This document shows positions 1 to 8,546 of a DNA stretch of 33,969 bases, piece by piece. The position numbers were made by a program, and so were the translations under genes. Source of the DNA: Planctomycetota bacterium (GTDB lineage: Bacteria > Planctomycetota > Brocadiia > CAIUPP01); contig JAKJEM010000001.1 of NCBI GenBank assembly GCA_022705425.1, positions 1-33,969 on the forward strand, given 5' to 3'. Positions within the stretch are counted from its first letter, which is position 1, and each line of letters opens with the position of its first letter. Under the pieces are notes generated by a model. The model saw nothing but the letters and a program-made list of their open reading frames with translations, did not search any database and was not told where the DNA came from.

Positions 1-6
1 CATCCC

Positions 7-162
7 CTACTCCGCCCCCCCCTTCGCGCGCTCCAGCGCGGCCTTGAGGCGCTCGACTTCCTCCTGCCGGAAGGCCCGCAAAAATCGGTAGGTACTTTCG
101 GGCCGGCTACCCCTGCCGCGATACCGCAGGGCCAGCCCGGCTTTTGTACATGAGTTTAGCAT
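7..162 (-). other. possible small ORF or gene remnant, HTH-like tail
   Basis: A reading frame of about 51 codons starts at an ATG at 162 and stops at 7, overlapping the end of the FHA gene in another frame. The translated tail is charged and helix-forming (it contains RQEEVERLKAALERAK), preceded by an Arg/Gly-rich stretch. This loosely recalls the end of small excisionase- or MerR-type DNA-binding proteins. There is no Shine-Dalgarno sequence before the ATG and the N-terminal part is not convincing. It may be a decayed gene, a frameshifted extension of the FHA protein, or chance. I do not assign a function. Confidence 0.22.
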
Positions 163-1120
163 CGGAGTGAGGTTGTAAACCGGACATGGCAAGCGGCCCC
201 GTTCGCGCCAGCAACATGCAGGCCGGATGCAGCATGGGGCGGCGCGCCGCCGGCGCGGGGCTGACGGCCGGGACCGCCGCCGTCGGGCCGGGTTTGGGCT
301 CGGAGGGGAGATGTTCGACACGCTCCGCTTCGCGGTGGAGCGCGGCGATCAGGCTGGCATCGCTGCGTCGTCCGGGGGCAGGGCTCTTCGCCGGGCGCTC
401 CGTGCTGCGGCGCGGCGGGGGCTGAGGCGGCAGGTCGGGCGCGGTGGGCTCCGCCGGGCCTTCCACCACCATCGGCGGGGGTTCGCCATTGACCCCTTCG
501 GCGCCCGAATGATAGCTCAGCGTGGCGTCGTCGAACTGAAGGGACGTCTTCTGCGTCAACCGTGTGCAGCGGGGGGGATTAACGCCCAGTTCGATGAGGA
601 CCACCCCCTCGGCCATTGCCGCCACGACGGCGTGATAGGGCGCGGTGGCGTCCGCCGCGCCGCGCAGTTCGGCTTCGGGCGCCGAACCGAAAAGGATCGG
701 ATGCCGGGTGACCGGCAACTTGACCCCGACGCCGCCCGAACGCCGTCCGATGATCCACCCGCGCGCGCCGGCGGGGGTCCGTTTCAGCGGCATGCCGTCC
801 ACCAGGAAGAGGAGCGAGCACTGCCCGATCCGCACCACGTCGCCGGGATACAATCCGTGCGCCTTGACGCGGCACTCGTTGACGCGCGTGCCGTTGAGGC
901 TGTCGAGGTCCTCGATCACGACGTGCCGCCCGCGGCGGATGATCGAGGCGTGCGCCTTGCTGGCGCGGTGGTCCATCAGGGCGATGGTGCAGGCCGGATC
1001 GCGGCCCAGGGTGACCCGGCAGGGGGGGATGGGGAAGACCTTCAGCGCGGAGCCCTGCTCCAACAGCGCCAGTCGGGCACCGCTCAGGTCGCTGACGTCC
1101 TTGGCCGTCTTGCCGGGCAT
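107..1120 (-). CDS. FHA-domain protein with second degenerate FHA-like domain
   Basis: This is a 337-residue soluble protein whose N-terminal forkhead-associated domain (about 20-108) should bind phosphothreonine peptides. The key FHA positions are visible: Gly39-Arg40 in TLGRD, Ser54 and His57 in RASKAH, and Asn76-Gly77 in DSLNGT. Residues about 138-205 look like a second FHA-type beta-sandwich (ILFGSAPEAEL, then APYHAVVA) that lacks the Gly-Arg and Ser-x-x-His signature, so it probably does not bind phosphate. A proline-rich, likely disordered linker follows (about 215-300). The ATG at 1120 is preferred over the TTG at 1135 because GAGGAA lies 8 nt upstream. The last 25 residues look random, so the true end could have been altered by a frameshift. 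It is divergent from the TPR genes. No kinase is visible in the window. Confidence 0.85.
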   Translation of the reverse strand: MPGKTAKDVSDLSGARLALLEQGSALKVFPIPPCRVTLGRDPACTIALMDHRASKAHASIIRRGRHVVIEDLDSLNGTRVNECRVKAHGLYPGDVVRIGQCSLLFLVDGMPLKRTPAGARGWIIGRRSGGVGVKLPVTRHPILFGSAPEAELRGAADATAPYHAVVAAMAEGVVLIELGVNPPRCTRLTQKTSLQFDDATLSYHSGAEGVNGEPPPMVVEGPAEPTAPDLPPQPPPRRSTERPAKSPAPGRRSDASLIAALHREAERVEHLPSEPKPGPTAAVPAVSPAPAARRPMLHPACMLLARTGPLAMSGLQPHSDAKLMYKSRAGPAVSRQG

Positions 1121-1169
1121 CGGTCGGTTCCTCAACCAGCCTTACGAGCGGCGCAACGTTGCGGAAGAG

Positions 1170-1198
1170 AGCATAGCAGCCGATGCCCTTCCCTTCAA
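1170..1198 (-). promoter_or_regulatory. sigma-70-like promoter of the FHA gene
   Basis: On the minus strand, TTGAAG (1193-1198) and TATGCT (1170-1175) are separated by exactly 17 nt, about 50 nt before the FHA start codon. Both hexamers match the bacterial housekeeping consensus at four or five of six positions. Confidence 0.5.
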
Positions 1199-1419
1199 GG
1201 GCGACGTTGCGCCGCCGGGCGCATCCATCCGCGCCGCAGTCCCCCCACAGCCCGATAGTCGTTCAGCCGGGTCGCCATCCCGCGTGGATACGTCGCAGAA
1301 TGCGCCATTCTTGCAGCGGTCCGTTGACCACAAACGAAGCACATGCAACGCCGCCGCCGAAAGGTGAGGGGCAGAAGTGAGGCGACGCGCCGCGGCCCGG
1401 CGGTCATAAGTGATTGTAT

Positions 1420-1431
1420 CATCAATTGATG
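1420..1431. promoter_or_regulatory. perfect palindrome, possible operator
   Basis: CATCAATTGATG is a perfect 12-nt inverted repeat in an AT-rich island within otherwise GC-rich DNA, between the divergent FHA and TPR transcription units. Its size and symmetry suit a dimeric helix-turn-helix regulator. No cognate regulator is identified in the window, so the role is inferred from position only. Confidence 0.3.
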
Positions 1432-1627
1432 TGGCGTCCGCCACGTGAAAGTGACGCCGGTTTCCTTTCGTCGGCACGGGTATTGCCGGTAGTCGTGTGC
1501 GGCGGTCGGAGTGTCCTCGAGCGCTACAACGGAGGTACTGACCGAAGGAGAACCGGAGAACATGGACGGGTTGGCCGGCATCGGCCGGCTGCTCGCCCTC
1601 CAAGGACGTTGAAGGGAGGTGGTCCCC

Positions 1628-2050
1628 ATGTTCTGGACTGCAACAATCACCTTCGCGCTGATCTTCGGTTCGGCGCTGGCGTGGGCCTGGTTGGCGCTGC
1701 GCTGGCGACGCGAGCGGATCACGCGGCATGACCATGAGATCGAGCGCCGAATGGCCGTGGTGGCGAACTACCTGCGCGCGCATCCGAAGGACGCGGCGGC
1801 GCACCTGAGGATGGGGTTGCTGCGCGGGCACCACGGCGACCGTCGCGGCGCGGTGCTGGAGCTGGAGCGGACGGTCGAACTGGCGCCGGACATGACGGAG
1901 GCGCACTACCACCTGGGCGCGGCCCGGCAACGGTTGGGCGACCGTCGCGGCGCGGAGAACGAATACCGGTGGGTGCTCCTGTACTCGGAGGACCCGTACT
2001 ACCGGACGGCGGCGCGGGGGGGCTTGCTGGCGCTGCGGCGTGCGGCGTGA
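1628..2050 (+). CDS. membrane-anchored TPR protein, first of a tandem pair
   Basis: This 140-residue protein has one N-terminal membrane helix (about residues 4-24, TFALIFGSALAWAWLAL), a basic stop-transfer stretch (RWRRERITRHDHEIERR) and a soluble part with about two to three tetratricopeptide-like helical hairpins (about 35-120). The repeat spacing shows in LRAHPKDAAAHLRMGLL and LAPDMTEAHYHLG. TPR domains bind other proteins, so an assembly or scaffolding role at the inner face of the membrane is likely. The ATG at 1628 is chosen over the upstream GTG at 1619 because GGGAGG at 1614-1619 lies 8 nt before it. The next gene is a paralogue with the same layout, which suggests tandem duplication and shared function. 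Confidence 0.8.
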   Translation: MFWTATITFALIFGSALAWAWLALRWRRERITRHDHEIERRMAVVANYLRAHPKDAAAHLRMGLLRGHHGDRRGAVLELERTVELAPDMTEAHYHLGAARQRLGDRRGAENEYRWVLLYSEDPYYRTAARGGLLALRRAA

Positions 2051-2148
2051 TTCGATGCGGCGCGTCCCAGGGGGAAGCTATCGTGCCGGGACGCACCGCG
2101 CGAAAGGATCCAGTCTTGTACCCCGGAGGGGGAGGAGGCGCGCGTTTC

Positions 2149-2547
2149 ATGGGAACGGCCATCTTCGCCGTCGCGTTCGTTCTGGCATCGTTGGGCGCGC
2201 TCGGCGCCGTCGCGTGGCGGCGGTCGCACAAGAGCGGCACGCGGATGGACTATCAACTGGCCATGGTCGCTCTCCAGCAGCAACTGCGCCGCAATCCGAA
2301 GGATGCGGGACTCCACGTGAAGATGGGCCTTCTGCTGGCCCGGCGGCGCAACTTCGCGGCGGCGATCGAATCGCTGAGCCGCGCGATCGAACTCGAACCG
2401 CAACGCGCCGAAGCGCGCTTCCACCGCGGCCTGACCCTCCGCGAGATGGGCCGGCACAAGGAGGCGGAGGAGGATTTTCAGTGGATCCGGACGCACTCGG
2501 AGAACGCCTACTTCAAGACGGCGGTCCGGTCGCTGAGGCAGGGGTAG
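2149..2547 (+). CDS. membrane-anchored TPR protein, second of a tandem pair
   Basis: This is a 132-residue paralogue of the gene just upstream: an N-terminal membrane helix (about 3-23), a basic segment (WRRSHKSG), then TPR hairpins at about 35-115 (LRRNPKDAGLHVKMGLL, then LEPQRAEARFHRGL). The C-terminal signatures match too: AENEYRWVLLYSEDPYYRTA in the first gene corresponds to EEDFQWIRTHSENAYFKTA here. The ATG at 2149 follows a very purine-rich GGAGGGGGAGGAGG at 2125-2138. The 98-nt gap to its partner holds no clear promoter, so the pair is probably one transcript. It ends 8 nt before the convergent kinase gene. Confidence 0.8.
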   Translation: MGTAIFAVAFVLASLGALGAVAWRRSHKSGTRMDYQLAMVALQQQLRRNPKDAGLHVKMGLLLARRRNFAAAIESLSRAIELEPQRAEARFHRGLTLREMGRHKEAEEDFQWIRTHSENAYFKTAVRSLRQG

Positions 2548-2555
2548 AGGGCCGG

Positions 2556-3182
2556 TCAGGGCAGAGTGCCGAAGAACTGCTCGACCGTCCGGCGGAGGTC
2601 GTCAAGAGAGCCGTGGTTGGGCAGGCGGGCGTCGGCCAGGCGCGCGCATTCGCCCACGTTGGGGCCGAGCGAGGAGGCCTGCCCCCGCAGTTCGCGTTCG
2701 AGCAGGCGCACGGCGTGCTCCTGCGATTGCAGCGCCTCGCGCGATTCGTCGGGCCGGCGTCGGGCGATCAGGCGTCGGGCGATCTCCTCCGGGTCGGCCT
2801 CGACGGCCGCCAGGATGAAGCGCGGGCCGAAGAGGCGGCGCAGGACCTCGACTTCGCCGGGGTGGCGGACGCCGTCGGCCACCACGAGATCGGGGCGCGG
2901 CGGCGGCCACGACTCGATCCGCGCCGCGATGCGGGCCGCCAGCACGCCGGGGCCTTCGGCTTGGCGCATTTCGATGCCGATGCGCGAAAGGAGATCACGA
3001 TCAAACTGCGCGTCGGTCATTCCGCGCCGGCGCGCCTCTTCCTTGATCTGGTCGCTGAAGGTCAGCGCCGCCGCGCGTTGTCCGCGCGCCTCGACCAGGG
3101 CGGCCAGCGCGCGCGTCACTTCGCCCTTGCCGCTCGAGGGAAGGCCCGTCAGACCGATGACGTGGCGGGGCTGGGCGTTCAC
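2556..3182 (-). CDS. P-loop nucleotide kinase-like protein (dephospho-CoA kinase / UPF0200-like)
   Basis: This 208-residue protein is a small P-loop kinase. The Walker A loop is G13LPSSGKGE, the adenylate-kinase-type GKG form but with Glu where Ser/Thr is usual. A second hallmark is [17 protein letters not shown] (about 98-114), where the Asp-Gly-x-Arg segment is typical of dephospho-CoA kinase-like and dNMP kinase-like proteins, including the archaeal UPF0200 group. An Arg-rich lid ([15 protein letters not shown]) follows, and [16 protein letters not shown] near the end matches the family's C-terminal helix. The substrate cannot be told from sequence. Translation starts at a GTG that overlaps the stop codon of serS (GTGA at 3179-3182), so it is coupled to seryl-tRNA synthetase translation. 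Confidence 0.7.
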   Translation of the reverse strand: MNAQPRHVIGLTGLPSSGKGEVTRALAALVEARGQRAAALTFSDQIKEEARRRGMTDAQFDRDLLSRIGIEMRQAEGPGVLAARIAARIESWPPPRPDLVVADGVRHPGEVEVLRRLFGPRFILAAVEADPEEIARRLIARRRPDESREALQSQEHAVRLLERELRGQASSLGPNVGECARLADARLPNHGSLDDLRRTVEQFFGTLP

Positions 3183-4498
3183 CGGGGCTTCTCAATCCGC
3201 TCCTGGCCGCCGAGGTAGGGGCGCAGAACGGGGGGAATCTCGATGGCGCCGTCGTCCGTCTGGAAGGTCTCGATCAGGCACAGGACGGTGCGCGCCAGCG
3301 CCACGCCGGAGCCGTTGAGCGTGTGCACGTGCTCCATCTTTCCGTTCTCGTCGCGGAAGCGGATGTTCCCGCGCCGGGCCTGGAAGGCCTCGAAGTTGCT
3401 GCAGCTCGAGACCTCCATCCACCGTTCGATTCCCGGCGCCCAGCACTCGATGTCGTAGCACTTGGCCGCCGCGAAGCTCAGCTCGCCGGTGCAGAGCTTG
3501 AGCACCCGGTAAGGGAGGCCCAGCCGCTGAAGGACCGTTTCCGCGTTCGCCAGCAGGGCTTCGAGTTCGGCGTAGGAATCCTGGGGCCGGACGAACTTGA
3601 CCAGCTCGACCTTGTCGAACTGGTGGACGCGCATCAGCGCGCGCGTGTCGCGTCCGTAGCTGCCGGCCTCGCGGCGGAAGCACGGCGTGTAGCAGCAGTA
3701 CTTCACCGGCAGCGCGGCGCGGTCGAGCAGCTCGTCGCGGTGCAGGTTCGTCACGGGCACCTCGGCGGTGGGGATCAGGAAGAGATCGTCGCGCGCGTCG
3801 CTCTTGTACATGTCCTCTTCGAGTTTGGGGAGCTGGCCGGTGGTGAACATGCACGGGCGCTGGACGATCAGCGGCGGGGAGAAGATTTCGCGGTAGCCGT
3901 GCTCGCGCGCGTGGAGGTCGAGCATGAAGTTGATGAGGGCGCGTTCGAGGCGGGCGCCGTCGCCCTTGAAGAGGGCGAAATGGCTGCCGCTGAGTTTGGC
4001 GGCGCGCTCGAAATCAATGATATCGAGGGCCGCGGCCAGGTCCCAGTGGGCCTTGGGCTTGAAATCGCGCCTGCGCGGCTCGCCCCACGTCCGCACCACG
4101 GGGTTGTCCGCCGCCGTTCGTCCGCTGGGGACGTCGGCCGCCGGTACGTTCGGCACCCAGGCCAGGGCGGCCTGGAGCTTCGCCTGGATGTCGTCCGACT
4201 TCGCGCGTAGCGTCTTGAGATCATCGGCCAAGCGTTGCAGAGCGTGGCGTTCCTCGGCAAGGGACTCTGTCACTTTGAGCCTTGTTGCCTGGTCGGCGCC
4301 AGCGGCTGCCCGTTGTGCGTCGCCAATACGTTTTGACCGGGCATTCTGCTCGGCCTTCAGGCGCTCGAAGTCCGTCAGCGCCTTGCGCCGTTCGGCGTCC
4401 AGGGCCAGGATGGCGTCAATGTCCGCCTTGTCGCCCTTCTCGCGGACGGCGCGGCGAACCTCGTCGGTGTGGTCGCGGATGAAGGCGAGGTCGAGCAT
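3179..4498 (-). CDS. serS: seryl-tRNA synthetase
   Basis: This is a class II aminoacyl-tRNA synthetase of 439 residues, close to the usual 420-430, that charges tRNA-Ser with serine in the cytoplasm. The N-terminal half is the long antiparallel coiled-coil arm that grips the tRNA long variable arm (about residues 1-110, including [16 protein letters not shown]). Catalytic motif 2 is visible in [22 protein letters not shown] and motif 3 in [20 protein letters not shown]. The ATG at 4498 is chosen because [15 protein letters not shown] is the standard family start and TAGGAG lies 8-10 nt upstream. A longer in-frame extension upstream is not part of the protein. The downstream P-loop kinase gene overlaps its stop by 4 nt. 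Confidence 0.97.
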   Translation of the reverse strand: MLDLAFIRDHTDEVRRAVREKGDKADIDAILALDAERRKALTDFERLKAEQNARSKRIGDAQRAAAGADQATRLKVTESLAEERHALQRLADDLKTLRAKSDDIQAKLQAALAWVPNVPAADVPSGRTAADNPVVRTWGEPRRRDFKPKAHWDLAAALDIIDFERAAKLSGSHFALFKGDGARLERALINFMLDLHAREHGYREIFSPPLIVQRPCMFTTGQLPKLEEDMYKSDARDDLFLIPTAEVPVTNLHRDELLDRAALPVKYCCYTPCFRREAGSYGRDTRALMRVHQFDKVELVKFVRPQDSYAELEALLANAETVLQRLGLPYRVLKLCTGELSFAAAKCYDIECWAPGIERWMEVSSCSNFEAFQARRGNIRFRDENGKMEHVHTLNGSGVALARTVLCLIETFQTDDGAIEIPPVLRPYLGGQERIEKPR

Positions 4499-4545
4499 GG
4501 GCAGTACACTCCTACGGGGAACGGGCCAGGCGCCAAACGGTCCGG

Positions 4546-4574
4546 ATTCTAACCCCAATGGGACGGGGGCGCAA
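4546..4574 (-). promoter_or_regulatory. promoter of serS
   Basis: On the minus strand, TTGCGC (4569-4574) and TAGAAT (4546-4551) are spaced by 17 nt and lie about 48 nt before the serS start. This gives serS its own promoter in the 107-nt gap after the CPBP protease gene. Confidence 0.55.
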
Positions 4575-4605
4575 TACGGGCGAAGGGAGCGGCGGCACTC
4601 CGGAC

Positions 4606-5445
4606 TCACCCCGCGCTGGCGGGGGTCTGACCCTTCGCGCGTGTGACAAGCCAGAAGAGATACCCCCCGACGGCCAGCGCAGCGACGCCCAGCGCGTCGA
4701 ACCACGGGGGATGGAAGAGGGCGGTTTCGGCGGGGAGGTCGGTGTAGCCCTGGATGGAGAGTCCGAAGAGGTTGACGGCGACCCAGCCGATGCCGTTGGC
4801 GGCGGCGTGGGCGAGGAGGCACGCCCAGAGCGACCCGGTGCGCGTGAAGACCCATCCCAGAAAGAGTCCCATGAAGAAGACGGTGATGACCTGGTAGAGG
4901 TCCACGTGGATAACGGCAAAGAGGAGGGCGGAGAGGGCGATGGCGTGGTCCTGGCGGAAGCGCCGGAGCAGGCCGCGCAGGATAAGGCCGCGGAAGATCA
5001 TCTCCTCGGCCAGTGGGGCGACGACGACGCCGAGCAGGACCGGCGCGACGGCGGGGCGGAGCATGACCTCGGCGCTCTGGCGCATGGACTTGAGCTGCTC
5101 CGGCGACACGGGCGCCAGGCGGCGCAGGGCGTTGTCCATTTCGGAGCAGGCCACGGAGGCGCCGAAGGTCGCCAGGAGGAGGGGCAGCAGGGCCGCAAGG
5201 GGAAATGGGTCGAAGGGGTAGAGTTCGCGGAAGGGCAGTCCGGCGCGGTCCCAGGCCCAGCCGATCACGACGCCGGCGGACATGAGGGTGACCATGAGCA
5301 TGTCGAGCGGGGTGGGGGGAAGGCCCTGTCGCGTCATCGAGACGAAAACGGTTCCCACCACCATCAGCGCCACGAACATGAGTGTCAGGCCGATGGACTG
5401 CCAGATGCCGGGATATTCGGGGTTCCTATCCATGGTTCGTTCCAT
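4606..5445 (-). CDS. CPBP-family intramembrane metalloprotease
   Basis: This 279-residue integral membrane protein with about seven to eight hydrophobic segments belongs to the CPBP (CAAX protease and bacteriocin-processing, also called Abi) family. The three active-site motifs are intact: Glu147-Glu148 and Arg152 in [14 protein letters not shown], His180 in [10 protein letters not shown], and His213 with Asn217 in [10 protein letters not shown]. Bacterial members are proposed to cleave within the membrane or process peptides, and the substrate here is unknown. The start is uncertain: ATG codons at 5445 and 5433 are both poorly served by Shine-Dalgarno sequences, and both overlap the GH38 gene end (8-20 nt), which suggests translational coupling. 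It is the last gene of the RidA-to-CPBP operon. Confidence 0.88.
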   Translation of the reverse strand: MERTMDRNPEYPGIWQSIGLTLMFVALMVVGTVFVSMTRQGLPPTPLDMLMVTLMSAGVVIGWAWDRAGLPFRELYPFDPFPLAALLPLLLATFGASVACSEMDNALRRLAPVSPEQLKSMRQSAEVMLRPAVAPVLLGVVVAPLAEEMIFRGLILRGLLRRFRQDHAIALSALLFAVIHVDLYQVITVFFMGLFLGWVFTRTGSLWACLLAHAAANGIGWVAVNLFGLSIQGYTDLPAETALFHPPWFDALGVAALAVGGYLFWLVTRAKGQTPASAG

Positions 5446-8400
5446 TTCGCGGGCGCGGCGTCAGGCGGAGGGTCTTGATCTCGAAGGGGCGGAAGTCGAG
5501 GAGGAGTCGGTCGCCGCGCAGGGGCAGGGGGCGGGGGCGGGCTTCGAGCATGTTCGTTTGCGCCGCGCGGCGGACCGGCAGGCCGAAGCGCAGCACGGCG
5601 CGCGTGGCCGCTCCCCAGGCCTCATAGAGGCGCGCGACGATGTCGCCGCTGCCGTCCTCGGCGGGTTTGAGGGCTTCGAGGACGATGCCGTCGGGCTCGA
5701 TGCGCAGGAGGGAGGCGCTCCCCGCGCGCCCCGAGGCCGTAAAGGGGGGCGCGTTCAGGTCGTAGGCCTCCCGGAGGACGGGGCTTCCGGCAAAGGGGCC
5801 GTTCCAGAGCAGAAGGGAGTAGGTGAACTCCTGAAGGCCCTGGTCGGCGCCCGCGTCGGGCGCCAGGGGGGACTTGAGGAGGGTCAGGCCGATGCAGCCG
5901 CCGAGGACGTTGACGCCGTACTTGCAGTCGTTGAGCACGGCCAGGCCGCGCGCGGGTTCGGCCAGGGCGGTCCATTTCTGCTGGGCCACCTCGAAGCGGT
6001 CGGCATCGAAGGGGCGCGAGCGATGGTTGGGCCGCGCCAGGTGGCCGAACTGGATTTCGTGGAGGGCCTCGCGGACGTGAAGGTTGGAGGGGAAGGCGAC
6101 TTTGAGGAGCTTGTGGCGTTCGCGCCAGTCCACGCGGGTGACGAAATCGAGCCGGCGGCTGCCGCGGCGGAGAAGGATTTCCTGCGTCAACTCGGAGCGC
6201 CCGAGGCGGCGGCGCAGGCGAAGGCCGGCGACGAGCGGTCCCGAAGCGGCGACTTCGATGCGCGCGGGGGCCGGGAGGTCCACGGGCTGTTGCTCGTAGG
6301 GGGAGTCCAGGTCCCAGGCGTCGTAGGAGCGCGGGACGTCCTTGTACATGCGGAAGGCATTCATGGGCGCGGCGGCGACTTCGCGCGAGGTCTCCTTGTC
6401 GAAGAGGGCGACGATTTCGCCTCGGGCGTTGAAGCGAACGCGGAGGAGCTCATTCTCCAGAAGGTCGGGGGCGGCGGTCAGGGCGCGGGGTGGGGGCGGT
6501 GCGGCGGGGGCGGATTCGATCGTCGTCCAGCCGCAGGGGGGCAGGGTGACCTCGACGTGCGCGCGCCCGTTCAGGCGCTGGACGGGCAGTGCCGCGCCCT
6601 CGCAACGCGCGCCGGCGAAGCCGCGCGGCAACGGCACGAGCGTCGCGCGTTCCCAGCCGAGGGAGTTGAAGACGGTGAGCGCGCGGGGGTCGGGGGACGT
6701 CAACGTGCGCGCGGCGGCGTTGCGCACGGCGCGCGCCGTGCCGAAGACCTTCTCGTAGAGGGCTTCGGCCTCGCGATAGACCCGCGCGATGGAGGAGCCC
6801 GGCAGGATGTCGTGGAACTGGTTGAGGAGCAGGCCCTTCCACGCGCCGTCCATCGAGGTGGCCGGCCACTCGAAGTCGGCCCGCGCGCGGGCAACTGCGC
6901 CCCAGAACTCGGCCTCGCGCAGGGCGAACTCGCCGCGGCGGTTTTCGCGCTTAGTGCGCGCCTGGCTGGTCAGTGTGCCGCGATGCGCCTGGAAGTACAA
7001 CTCGCCCGTATGAACCGGCAGCGCGTCGGCGTGGGATTCGAGGTCGCGGAAGAAGGCGATGGGGCCGGCCTGGCGGACGCGCGGCAGACCCTCGAGGTCG
7101 GCGCACCGGCGCAGGTATTCGAGGTGCAGGCGTGTCGGGCCGCCGCCGCCGTCGCCGTAGCCGAAGGGCACCAGGCGCGAGCGCAGGCCGTCCTTCTGCA
7201 CGCGCTCCTTCCAGCGTTGCATCAGGCGGGCGGGGTTGGTGTGGGAGTTGTAGTCGTTGTGGATGTGCGCCAGCACCCGCGTGCCGTCAATCCCCTCCCA
7301 CCAGAAGCTGTTGTGGGGGAAGGCTTCGCCGCCGTTGTAGTTCCAGAAGAGCTTCTGCGTGGAGAAGTACTTGACGCCGCAGCCGGCCATGATCTGCGGG
7401 AGAGCGCCGGAGTAGCCGAAGACGTCCGGCAGCCACATGAGGCGGCAGTCCACGCCGAACTCCTGCCGGAAGAAGCGCTTGCCGTGGAGGAACTGGCGAA
7501 TGAGGGCCTCGCCGCCGGCGAGGTTGGTGTCGGGCTCGACCCAGAGCGCGCCCTCGGGGATCCACGCGCCGCGGCGGGCGGCGGCGCGGATGCGGGCGTA
7601 GAGCTCCGGGTAGAGGCGCTGCGTCATCCAGTAGAGGTGCGGCTGGCTCTGGAGGAAGCGGAACTCCGGGTACTGCTCCATCAAGGCCAGTTGGGTGCCG
7701 AAGGTCCGGGCGCACTTGCGCTCCGTCTCGGCGAGGGGCCACAGCCAGGCGACGTCAATGTGGGAATGGCCGACGCACCAGAGCGTGGGCGCCGTGCTGC
7801 CGTTGCGGCAGCGCAGGAGGGGGCGCAGGCGGCGGCGCGCGGCGAGAAGGCCGGGGAGCCTCTCCGCGCGCGGGAGTTCGAGGTCGGCGATGAGCGTAAA
7901 ATCGCGCAGGCCGGCGTCAATCTCGGCCACGCGCAGCGAGTCGGGGTCCAGGTGATCGCGCAGTTCGAGGAGGGTCTGGGCGTCAATCCAGAGCTGCCAG
8001 GCCTGCTCTTCCCAGAGCCCGAAGGAGGCGCATCCGAGGACGCGTTGGGCGGGGGGCGGTTCGGGTACGGAGGGAACGCCGTCGGGCACGGGGCCCGCGC
8101 CGGTGGGGGTGGGCCCGTGGCCGGCGTAGCTTTCGATCAGAATGTCGTACACGCGACCGGTCGCGCCGCGCGGCGAGAGGAGGATTTCGGTGTGATGGCG
8201 GTCCAGGCCGCCGGCCTCGCGCCCGTTGACGAGGACGCGCGATTCGCCGCCGACCTCGGGGCGCAGGACCACACGCGCGCCCCGCGCCGCGCGCGGCAGG
8301 CGCACCCGCCCGCGGAACCAGGCGTATTCCCACTTTGCGCCCCACACCGTGCCGGAGGGCATGGGCCGAAAGGGCCCGCGCAAGGCCTCCTCGGGCGAGA

Positions 8401-8518
8401 GCTGTTCGCGCGTGAGGAAGCCTTCGAGGGGCACGCCGCCCAGCGGGACGTAGAACAGGGTGTGCAGCGCACGGAGCCAGCTCTCGATGCGCCCGCGCCA
8501 TTCCGGCGTCAGTGACAT
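5426..8518 (-). CDS. GH38 alpha-mannosidase
   Basis: This 1030-residue protein is a complete glycoside hydrolase family 38 enzyme, which removes alpha-linked mannose from oligosaccharides with retention. After an N-terminal beta-rich domain (about 1-235), the catalytic barrel begins at VGHSHIDVAWLWPLAET, where His253 and Asp255 correspond to zinc ligands. The likely nucleophile is Asp365 in WLPDVFGYSGALPQI. HIHNDYNSH (about 418-426) and the Gly-rich GYGDGGGGPTRLHLEYL (453-469) are also typical. The C-terminal half (about 650-1030) is the usual beta-sandwich domain. No signal peptide is seen, so it acts in the cytoplasm on imported glycans. AAGGA lies just before the ATG at 8518. It sits 28 nt after the beta-helix gene and overlaps the CPBP gene. 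Confidence 0.95.
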   Translation of the reverse strand: MSLTPEWRGRIESWLRALHTLFYVPLGGVPLEGFLTREQLSPEEALRGPFRPMPSGTVWGAKWEYAWFRGRVRLPRAARGARVVLRPEVGGESRVLVNGREAGGLDRHHTEILLSPRGATGRVYDILIESYAGHGPTPTGAGPVPDGVPSVPEPPPAQRVLGCASFGLWEEQAWQLWIDAQTLLELRDHLDPDSLRVAEIDAGLRDFTLIADLELPRAERLPGLLAARRRLRPLLRCRNGSTAPTLWCVGHSHIDVAWLWPLAETERKCARTFGTQLALMEQYPEFRFLQSQPHLYWMTQRLYPELYARIRAAARRGAWIPEGALWVEPDTNLAGGEALIRQFLHGKRFFRQEFGVDCRLMWLPDVFGYSGALPQIMAGCGVKYFSTQKLFWNYNGGEAFPHNSFWWEGIDGTRVLAHIHNDYNSHTNPARLMQRWKERVQKDGLRSRLVPFGYGDGGGGPTRLHLEYLRRCADLEGLPRVRQAGPIAFFRDLESHADALPVHTGELYFQAHRGTLTSQARTKRENRRGEFALREAEFWGAVARARADFEWPATSMDGAWKGLLLNQFHDILPGSSIARVYREAEALYEKVFGTARAVRNAAARTLTSPDPRALTVFNSLGWERATLVPLPRGFAGARCEGAALPVQRLNGRAHVEVTLPPCGWTTIESAPAAPPPPRALTAAPDLLENELLRVRFNARGEIVALFDKETSREVAAAPMNAFRMYKDVPRSYDAWDLDSPYEQQPVDLPAPARIEVAASGPLVAGLRLRRRLGRSELTQEILLRRGSRRLDFVTRVDWRERHKLLKVAFPSNLHVREALHEIQFGHLARPNHRSRPFDADRFEVAQQKWTALAEPARGLAVLNDCKYGVNVLGGCIGLTLLKSPLAPDAGADQGLQEFTYSLLLWNGPFAGSPVLREAYDLNAPPFTASGRAGSASLLRIEPDGIVLEALKPAEDGSGDIVARLYEAWGAATRAVLRFGLPVRRAAQTNMLEARPRPLPLRGDRLLLDFRPFEIKTLRLTPRPRNGTNHG

Positions 8519-8546
8519 GGGGTTTCCTTCGGGAAACGGTGCAGGG

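Larger units (their letters stand above)
1121..1627. other. 507-nt divergent intergenic region
   Basis: This is the longest gene-free stretch of the window. It holds the FHA promoter near its left end, a relatively AT-rich patch at about 1403-1431 with a perfect 12-nt palindrome, and the ribosome binding site of the first TPR gene at its right end. A short imperfect hairpin (GGCGT at 1433 pairing with ACGCC near 1457) lies next to the palindrome. I could not find a convincing plus-strand promoter with correct spacing for the TPR genes. Open frames on both strands here have the composition of chance frames in high-GC DNA. Confidence 0.6.

Noticed and set aside
227..1258. 343-codon plus-strand frame antisense to the FHA gene
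   Set aside because: Shadow of the FHA gene; no motif and Arg/Gly-rich composition.
1142..1930. 262-codon minus-strand frame across the FHA-TPR intergenic region
   Set aside because: It runs through the FHA promoter and antisense to the first TPR gene, with no recognisable motif or ribosome binding site.
4499..4855. N-terminal extension of serS
   Set aside because: The family start MLDLAF at 4498 with TAGGAG upstream is canonical, and the extension crosses the serS promoter and the end of the CPBP gene.
5282..8515. 1077-codon plus-strand frame antisense to the GH38 gene
   Set aside because: Composition is Ala/Gly/Arg/Glu-rich with no fold motif, and it mirrors the GC-rich third codon positions of the mannosidase, whose catalytic residues are unambiguous.
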